Source: Aquilaria yunnanensis (lineage: Eukaryota > Streptophyta > Magnoliopsida > Malvales > Thymelaeaceae). Taken from it: a stretch of 64,000 nt of DNA. The stretch lies in the NCBI GenBank assembly GCA_039654915.1, contig CM077596.1, positions 8,680,001 through 8,744,000 on the forward strand, given 5' to 3'. Position numbers and translations under genes: made by a program. Each line of letters opens with the position of its first letter. Positions within the stretch are counted from its first letter, which is position 1. Below the pieces are notes generated by a model. The model saw only the letters and a list, made by a program, of their open reading frames with translations, had not been told where the DNA came from and ran no database searches. This document shows positions 56,578 to 64,000 of this stretch, piece after piece.

Positions 56578-57726
56578 CATATCTGTTAAGTGAAAAGATA
56601 ATTTATTCTTGAAGTGTGTTAGGATATGTGATCTAGAAAATGTAAAATAATATTAAAAATAATATTGAATATTTTACACTATATTCATGGAGAACAAAGA
56701 TATTCTAGTTGTTATTGAAAATACTTTGTCAAGGTGAAAGCAACATTTTGGAGTCAGATGATAATTTCCTCTCCTGAAGTGAAAAAGATTCATTGAATCC
56801 TAGTAGTGTAATGTGGTAGATACTCAATGATCTTAATGCCAACTTTCTTGCAAAACTCCAAAATATTCCTATTTTAATCATCATATTTTTCCCAACGCTC
56901 AAAACCCAGCCCTCCCCTGCAAAATCCCCATTGTATAGAAGACAACTTCATCTGGTGTAACAGCCAACATTTCATCATCCCATCTACACAATTGAACCAT
57001 CCAATCAAAATCATTAATTAAGATTGACATATGATTTAATTAATTATAATTTACTTATATTTAAGGAAGACTTGTTTTTATGCATAGGACAAAAGGGCAC
57101 AAGTCTATAAGTAATGTTCTGTTTAAGAACAATCATGAAAATCTATGATTCGAGACTTAGGAATGAAAAGAATAAGCTATGGATAGGATGAGGAACCTCC
57201 TGTAGTCCTCTGAACGTTAGACAACGCTTTTCGGAATATACTCCATTAAAAAATTTTGCATATAATGCATCTTTCTCGTACACTAACCCTCAAACAAAAC
57301 GTAAACATCTCATAAAATCACTGAAATCCTACAAAAAACACAACACATTCTATTATCTCATGTTAAACACTTTTTAAATTTATGAAAGAAAGAGATAGAG
57401 ATAGAGAAAGAGAGCAAGAAAGAGAGAGAGAAAGCCAAATTTACACCTAATATATTTGCATGAGATCCTTGTAATTCTTGACTACTTCTATGAAGCAGAG
57501 GATACCGTATTGCTTGACGAGAAAAATGATTTTGGTGATTGGATGGTGGGAAGAAGGAGAAATCAAGGTATTGCTCTAATAAAAATGAGCCTTTCATATA
57601 ATTCAAAGTACTCAAGCCTATAAATCATGCGCTTTATAAAAGAAGATCAAGTACTCTTTGTCAATAAATAAAAGAGAATTCCGTGCAAATCATCTTTGCC
57701 CACTTCACCTACATTTGCATGTGCAT
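56578..57726. other. AT-rich DNA inside Helitron-like element 1
   Basis: No gene recognised. Contains a GA-rich simple repeat at about 57383-57434. Confidence 0.5.
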
Positions 57727-58165
57727 AAATAATGCTTGAATTAGAGGAGAAAATTAGAGCTGCTTGAATTATGCTGCAATTGTGGCTTTTTTATTTCGTT
57801 TTTATAAAAATAAGTAATATTGACTTCCATTTTTGTTATAGTATGAATTAATGCTATAAGTGCATTTTTTTCCTCCCTTATTTAAATGCGAAATTAGTGT
57901 AATTTATTAAGTCAATGCATTTATGTATTCATTGATTATTCACAATTGAAAAATTATAGTAATTCAAATATTTCCTTCTTAAGATTAAATTTTAAATTTG
58001 AATTCATTTTAACCCGCCAAATTGGGTCATGGGTATTATTGGAACATTAATGTAAATAATATTAAATTTCTTTCCTAAATTATCAAAAGTGTTATGTGTC
58101 ATCACCTTGTCACCTATGTTAAGTGAAAAGTTTCTTTTCTCCTTAAGTGTATCCTCCTTTATATA
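57727..58165. repeat. Diverged direct repeat, copy 2
   Basis: Same unit as 54777-55158 plus 56573-56640, here without the solo LTR. Its right end TTAAGTGAAAAGTTTC...CTTAAGTGTATCCTCCTTTATA also recurs at 62236-62290. Confidence 0.8.
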
Positions 58166-59367
58166 TATACTAGTTTACATACCTGGCATTGCTACGGGAT
58201 TCCAAATTGTGTTTTGTAATACAAAACAATATACATTTTAATGCTAAACAAATATTATTAGAAAAATATTATCATAAAAAACACAAATTAAAAAAAAATA
58301 AATTGATTTAGTGCATTACTTGAAATAACTCACTTTACTTAGTGCATTGCAATAACTCTTCATACATAGAAATTTATTCTTGTAATGTTCTGGATAAGCA
58401 AGGAGAACAAATAAAAACTCACTTTTAAGATTAAAATAATAAAATTAGTCACTTCAAAGAAGAAATTATTTTTAGTATAAAAGTATAACGATGTTCATAG
58501 TTCTCTAAATATTCAAAATTGGGAGTTTAATTATTAGAAATGAATGTCTAAGGATCAAACTGTAAAATTTGGTATATTAGGCATTTTTTCAAAAAATCTC
58601 ATTGTTCTGATTTGGGCAAATTGTTGGACTGATTTCATTACTATGCATTTTATGCCTCAAAACTTTTGGCCCGAATAAAAAATGTATTGGACTTGGTTGT
58701 TGTTGCTCATTTTTTTTTTGGACCAAAACCTTTTAAGAAAAATATTTGAATAATTAACTACTATGAGGATAACCCATCACAATACATTAATTTTAATTTA
58801 ATGATTTTTAAATTATAGTACTAAAAAATTTATAAATGAGTTATTATGTACTATGTTTTATATGAAGTAAATATCCATTCAAGTTATTTATGAGATTAAT
58901 CCATAATAATGAAATAATTTAAATGTTAAATTATCCAAGAAAGAAAAGTATTAAATTATGGCTCTGAATTTAGGCCCGAATAGGCCTATGAATCAAAGTG
59001 GATTCTAATGACCCAAAACTTAGATATTACTAAATTAACGTAGTAACTCACTTGTTATTTTAAATATATGTATAATGACAAAAAATCATGATATACATTA
59101 ATCTTAATCTAATGATTTACCTATTAAATTGTAAAAGATATAGGACAAAAAGTTAATAAAATTGAAACAATGTTTTATTGCTGATTTTTTTATATGCAAT
59201 CATTCAACCAGTTTATCAATCCAAAATTTATTATTGTCCAAAAAGCATCTTCCATATATTTTCTATAAAAAAAACTAAGTATTTTTATATATGTTCCTTT
59301 CTATTGGCAAGGTATGGAAAAAATAAAAATTTAATCATGGCATAAAATAATGAAATTAGAATCATTT

Positions 59368-59370
<3 letters not shown>

Positions 59371-59399
<29 letters not shown>
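59371..59399. repeat. (AT)n microsatellite
   Basis: About 14 AT units within Helitron-like element 2. Confidence 0.9.
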
Positions 59400-59402
<3 letters not shown>

Positions 59403-60345
59403 AATCTTAGAACATGTTATCTTATACAAAAGTTAGTGACTGTTAGGTTGAAGGTTTTATTCATCTTTAGTTAAGTATAATTGCGCATTTTTATCAATTA
59501 AATTGATCAGCTGATGTAAGTAGAAAAGATAATCCTTTTCCAGTTAAAAGAACTCATAAAAAAAATTTTTGTTTTGAATTTTGATAGTATATGTTTTCCA
59601 GGATTAATACTATACAGAAGCTAATGCTGTGTATAAATAATATCCTTTGCACTAAAAAATTTTTATGAAGTAATTAATCATTTAAAATCTAATTTCTCGT
59701 AAACTGTTCAAAGAATTCAATGTAGCATGAAAAACTGCTTCTTTTTTTCTTTCCAATAGAAAACAACATTAGTACATAATTTTCAAATTTGAGACATGAT
59801 TCCATAATTATTTTTAAAAATTACAATTATGGTCAACATAATTTTTAAAGCATTTGAGTCAAGTCCTCATTCAAGAAAATAGTTTAAATACCCGACATTG
59901 TATGGGTACCAAGAAGCCTATAGTAAAAATTATACTAATAATAAATTAATTTTTATATATTGATAATAATTATAAGCAAATCTCATTTAATAATATAATA
60001 TTTATTATTTTAACATATTTATGATAGTATCACAACATAAAGTGATACAATATAATTGTAATTTTTAGGTTAAATAAACAAACGTCTAGACCAAAATAAA
60101 GGAAATATTCAAAATATTACAAAATGCAAGAAATGCCTAAATACATTTTAAAATTCAAAAAAATTATACATCAAAGGAGTAGATGTAATGTACGATAATG
60201 TACTCTAAACAATAAAAAATAAAGCTAGATGGAATAGAATAATCAATTTAAAATATATAAATAAAAAAATGGATAACTTATAGAGGTTGGTCTAAATGAC
60301 ATAATCTTTCTTCCTTGCTCACAGCTCCTGTGCTATCTGTCCTAA

Positions 60346-60689
60346 TTGTCACTTCTTCTCTCATTCTCACCCCAAGGTTTCCAAGTGGTGGATACAACAA
60401 ACAATAAGAAAAAGATTAGTGACATGAAAGCAAACACATCTACTAATAATATTAGTAATCAAACAAAGAAAAAACATATACATGTAGCATGGATGACACA
60501 ACAAAAATGCTTATATCTATTGAAGATTATATAATTGAAAAAAAAAACAATTTCAAAGTCATGTTCCAAAATCATTTTGATAGCATGAGCATATGGAAAC
60601 ATATTCCAAACCAAGTCTTGGAAATAATTGCTCATCTCCCATACCCTCTACTTAACTCTGTCTCACTAATTGAATGTCTTATTTCCTAG
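60346..60689 (+). other. Two overlapping short frames, possible captured or decayed gene piece
   Basis: Frames 60346-60534 and 60489-60689 overlap at the shared words VAWM/MDDTTKMLISIEDY, as if one coding stretch had suffered a frame change. No family recognised; I do not call a gene. Confidence 0.2.
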
Positions 60690-62300
60690 TTTCTTTCTTT
60701 AAAACTCTAGCATATGAAATCATATGAAATCATACCCCATCATAGAAGACAAAAGAAAGTCTATAAGTAGTCAATCGTTACCATTTGAAAAAATACTGGG
60801 ATAAAGGAAGGAAGAAGCTGGTAAAAGCCAATAAGTAGTAAATTGTTATCATCTAAACAAAAAGAAGAAGGAAAATTTTAGGAAAATAAAGCTGCAATAG
60901 AGCATTAATATTGTAATAAAAAGCTATCAAATAACTTTACTACTATTTTCTCCCTCTTGTTACATCTATGCCTTGGGATTCAAACAAATTGTTGTATATA
61001 GACAAAATTTCCTGTTCATTAATCTTCTAGTAATTTAGATACAGCAAAGATACAACATATGCTTTCTCATTATAACATGTAACTCATTATTCTCAATTTC
61101 CATTAGCTTATCTACAAGATGTGAACAAATGAATCCAGGTTCTTTGTTAATCAATCTTATGCTGAAATTGAACCAATGATCAAAAGAATGATCATCAATC
61201 AAACAGTTCTCGCTCTCAATCCTAAATGAGGAATTGGTTCTAGGTAATTTTCATATATTGTAGAAAGAAAGGATAAATTTGAATATTAAACTATCCATCT
61301 GCCAACAGGTTGATCTTTACCCAAAGAAAGAAAAAAAAAAAGATTATACAAAGAAAAAATCACATTGGCCCTAAAATAAAGATAGACAAATGCGTCTTCA
61401 TCCAACAAACATAGCCAAGTCTATAGGAACCGAAACCATGGCCTTAATTTGTCATACTTGCATAAAAATCTCCACTCAAAGTCTTAAACATTAATTAACA
61501 AAAAGAGGTGAGACAAAAGAAAATGAAATTCAATACCTTTTGTAATTGTTAACGGTAATGATATATCCAAAACCAGGGTCAACAAAATTTGCCCATGTTG
61601 ATACACACCTCTATCTTCACCACGCATAAACAAATTTAAACATTAAGTTTTTTCATCCATTCCAAACTTCGAATCAAGCATATTTTTCCAGCTCCAGCCC
61701 AATCAAACTTACCTAGGGGTGATGAAGAAATTGATGATGAGCAAGAGGAAGTCCCCTCTATCTCGTTCATCATCATGAAAGCCCAACATGAATTGTGTAG
61801 ACTCTTTTATTTAATGTTCTTTGCATCAGTCACTGATTACAACATAGCCGACTAAGCTTAATTGGGGGCTTGGATACAGCCAAAGGAAGGAAAATGGCAA
61901 AGACGGAAGGGTGAAGGGCTAGGAAATTTAAAAACTAAAGGAATGGCAGAGGTATAGATATGTGTTTCATTGTTCTATTATGGAAAACTAAACAGGCGAC
62001 CTTCTCAAGAAGGAAGATATAATACTGTAATCAATGATTTTTTATACAATTAAGAGAGAATTAGATTATGGAAAATAATAGAAGGAAAAGAATAAATTTA
62101 AACTAGTCAAACTTTCCAAACATAAAAAGGTCAAAATTAAGGCAATACAATTAAGGGTACTTTTAAAATTAAAGTATTAAAATTTTCTAAATTGTTACCT
62201 AAAATAAAAAATCCGCCACATGCCACCTTCGTCTTGCGGCTGTTAAGTGAAAAGTCTCTTTACTCCTTAAGTGTATCCTACTTTATATACATATATTAGA

Positions 62301-62562
62301 TGAATCTATTAAATTTTTAGCATCTAATCAAAACATTATCATTGATACCTATTGGGTCTTGGCATTAATAGGCCTTGAAGATAGGTTGGAACTTTACTAA
62401 GACTCGGTCCTTGGAATAAGCCTTAGTTCTGTAATTGGCAGCCCGTTGGAGTGCTGTTTATGGGCTAAAGAGTTAATAGGTCAACCATGAGCCATGGAAA
62501 ATACACATTAAGGAAGATCTCCAAGATCTTGAAGTTGACCACGTAATGGAAGAACCTTCATC
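62301..62562. other. Intergenic DNA
   Basis: No feature recognised between the Helitron-like element and the probable hAT end. Confidence 0.4.
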
Positions 62563-64000
62563 TAGGGATGGTAGTCGAGTGGGCAAAATCCATCACCAGT
62601 GGATAATCAGCCGTGACAGATGGGTAAATGGGCAAAAATACCCACAATGATGCAGACATGAACACCAATTTATACCCATCTCACAGGTACAGGCAAGTGG
62701 CGGGAATGAGGTATCCACTATGGGTAAACCTATTTTGTCTACCCGTGAAACCTGCCAAGGCTTGAAATACCTATATTACACTTAAAACTAATAACAATAC
62801 TATACACTAGTTACCTGACCTAATGTCTTTCTTCTCTCCTTCAGTCATTTGAGACTAAACCTGTCTTTGCCTTTTCCATTCTTCAGCATCTAAACTCAAT
62901 CCCGTAGACCTTATCTTCAGCCGTCCAAATTCAAGGTCTCGCCGTCTCAATTCCAGTCACAGTGTATCAATTCCAACATTCTCATCCTCAAATTGATGTT
63001 TTGTCTTTTCTCAACTCAAGTCTAGCATTCTCAATTTTTTGGATCTTATGTTGATTTACTGAGTCTGTGATGATGCGATGCAGCGACGGTGAATCTGAGT
63101 GACAAACTGAGTACAATTGCTGGTCTGCTGCTGCTGTTTTGCATTCTCGTGTGTCTGTTGACGGTAAGCCCAAGTAATGAACGGACAATGCAAGTCATGC
63201 GATGATGAGTCCAAGTCCGAGTGTCTCTCCCCAAGTCTAGGCTTCTTAAATTTTCTCTATGATTTCCTTAGTTTGTGATTTTGAAACTCGCCAAGTGATA
63301 CAATTGAAATTGTTCATTCACTAAATCAAGTTTTTTTAGTCTTGTTTTATTTTGGATATACTAAGTATCACTTTGTTTTTGATACGTGTTTGATGCGTTT
63401 TGGGAACACATGATAATGTGTATGCCTATATATGGTGGATTATAGTTGTTTACTAGAACTCAAACCTAATTATTACATAGGATTATCAACTGTTTACTAG
63501 AAAACTTGATTATCACTTGTTTACAAAGGATGTAAACTATGTACTGGTATAAAGAAATAAAAATTGTTGTGTTTCTTCCACCAAGTTAATGGTCCTAAAG
63601 GAGTTAATAGTCCACATAAGGCAAGCTATACAACATAAGTTGAATTATACAAATTTAGTTACTTGTTGTTAATTAGCTAGTCTTATTTTTCAATAAAGCG
63701 CATGCTTACATTAATTGTTAAGGATATTTGGAGTATTCACTTGAACATTATTGGTGGCTGGTGCTTGGAAGAAATCCACCGAACCAAGGATTATTGACCA
63801 AATAATTTTGTTTTCCCTTAATTGCAATATTTGCCTTTTGTTCATCTGTTCAAAAATTTAATTTGTAAAATATGTATTTATTTATTCATAGGGAAACATG
63901 TTGAGTGAAATGCCACCTCTATCTCAAGCTTCAGAACATCATCTTTCAACTGGAGGTTCCACACCTCAAGGCTCAACCCCTTAAGGATCAACACATCAAG
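62563..64000 (+). mobile_element. Probable hAT element, left end (continues past the window)
   Basis: TAGGGATGGTAGTCGAGTGG at 62563 resembles a hAT terminal repeat. It is followed by GGGT/ACCC-rich subterminal DNA (62575-62760), then a leader with an intron-like acceptor (TTATTCATAG, 63891) and a coding exon. The right end and target duplication are outside the window, so the assignment is tentative. Confidence 0.45.
63898..64000 (+). pseudogene. Start of a hAT-type transposase, stopped at codon 29 (partial)
   Basis: ATG at 63898 opens MLSEMPPLSQASEHHLSTGG, then STPQGSTP and TAA at 63982-63984, followed in the same frame by GSTHQ. Ser/Thr/Gln/Pro-rich leaders of this kind precede the BED zinc finger in many plant hAT transposases. 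The TAA stands where the GSTPQ repeat predicts CAA. No catalytic part is within the window. Confidence 0.4.

Larger units (their letters stand above)
53088..58169 (-). mobile_element. Helitron-like element 1 (minus orientation, with solo LTR inside)
   Basis: Read on the minus strand it ends with an imperfect hairpin, then GGTAAACTAG followed by T (CTAG at 53088-53091), a Helitron-type 3' end. Its 5' part (minus, from about 58169) shares TATATAAAGGAGGATACACTTAAGG and CTTTTCACTTAAC with element 2, but the leading TC is not visible. No Rep/helicase coding is seen. A 1.4-kb solo LTR interrupts it, and a 430-bp stretch occurs twice, so it may be two merged copies. Confidence 0.5.
58170..62300 (-). 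mobile_element. Helitron-like element 2 (minus orientation), non-autonomous, about 4.1 kb
   Basis: On the minus strand it starts A^TCTAATATATGTATATAAAG at 62300 and ends with an imperfect CCCGTAGCAATGCCAGG hairpin, then TAAACTAG^T (CTAG at 58170-58173). These are the A^TC...CTRR^T ends of plant Helitrons. A second Helitron-like 3' end (ACCCATACAATGTCGGGT, then AAACTA) lies near 59884-59915 on the same strand, so the element may be composite. No Rep/helicase is recognised. Confidence 0.6.

Noticed and set aside
1..64000. tRNA or rRNA genes
   Set aside because: Only tRNA-complementary primer sites of the retrotransposons were seen; no cloverleaf-like gene or rRNA segment was recognised by eye.

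Overview
The window is flowering-plant nuclear DNA, most likely from a eudicot. Three things point to this: spliced genes of plant-only families, a deep nest of plant Ty3/Gypsy elements, and an AT-rich right half full of hAT, MULE and Helitron-type repeats. No species can be named from the sequence.

Left part, 1-41,464: a nest of five LTR retrotransposons, all in + orientation. Element A (Tat lineage) is the oldest; the window opens in the last codons of its pol. An Athila element (2,233-30,362) sits in A's antisense gene. A chromodomain-bearing chromovirus (12,176-29,300) sits in Athila's 3' LTR, with target duplication CTATT. A second Tat element, C (14,574-22,052), sits in the chromovirus 5' LTR. 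A third Tat element, B (32,697-41,402), sits in A's 3' LTR, with target duplication TCCTT. All coding regions are broken by stops, frameshifts or deletions. Athila lacks RT, RNase H and integrase. B and C lack protease and RT but keep RNase H, integrase and an antisense gene. The Athila leader and gag region is present as three apparently identical 1,757-bp direct copies.

All three Tat elements carry the same four-exon antisense gene (a putative gypsy-type transposon domain followed by a coiled coil). It is preceded on the minus strand by a conserved TATA box and a CACGTG motif, so it looks like a transcription unit with its own promoter. This is the most interesting system in the window.

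Middle part, 41,465-53,087: a small gene island with two minus-strand host genes. One is a four-exon DUF936 gene (42,668-44,577), with AACGG motifs and a hAT MITE upstream and a (TA)24 tract just after the stop. The other is a three-exon gene for a small, probably mitochondrial protein of the NFD6/NOXY2 type (50,635-52,839). Between them lies a 1.76-kb MULE-type element with long terminal inverted repeats and a 10-bp target duplication.

Right part, 53,088-64,000: AT-rich DNA without convincing genes. It holds a head-to-tail cluster of minus-strand Helitron-like elements, a 1.4-kb solo LTR with target duplication CTTGT, microsatellites, and at the right edge the start of a probable hAT element with the first, already stopped, coding exon of a transposase.
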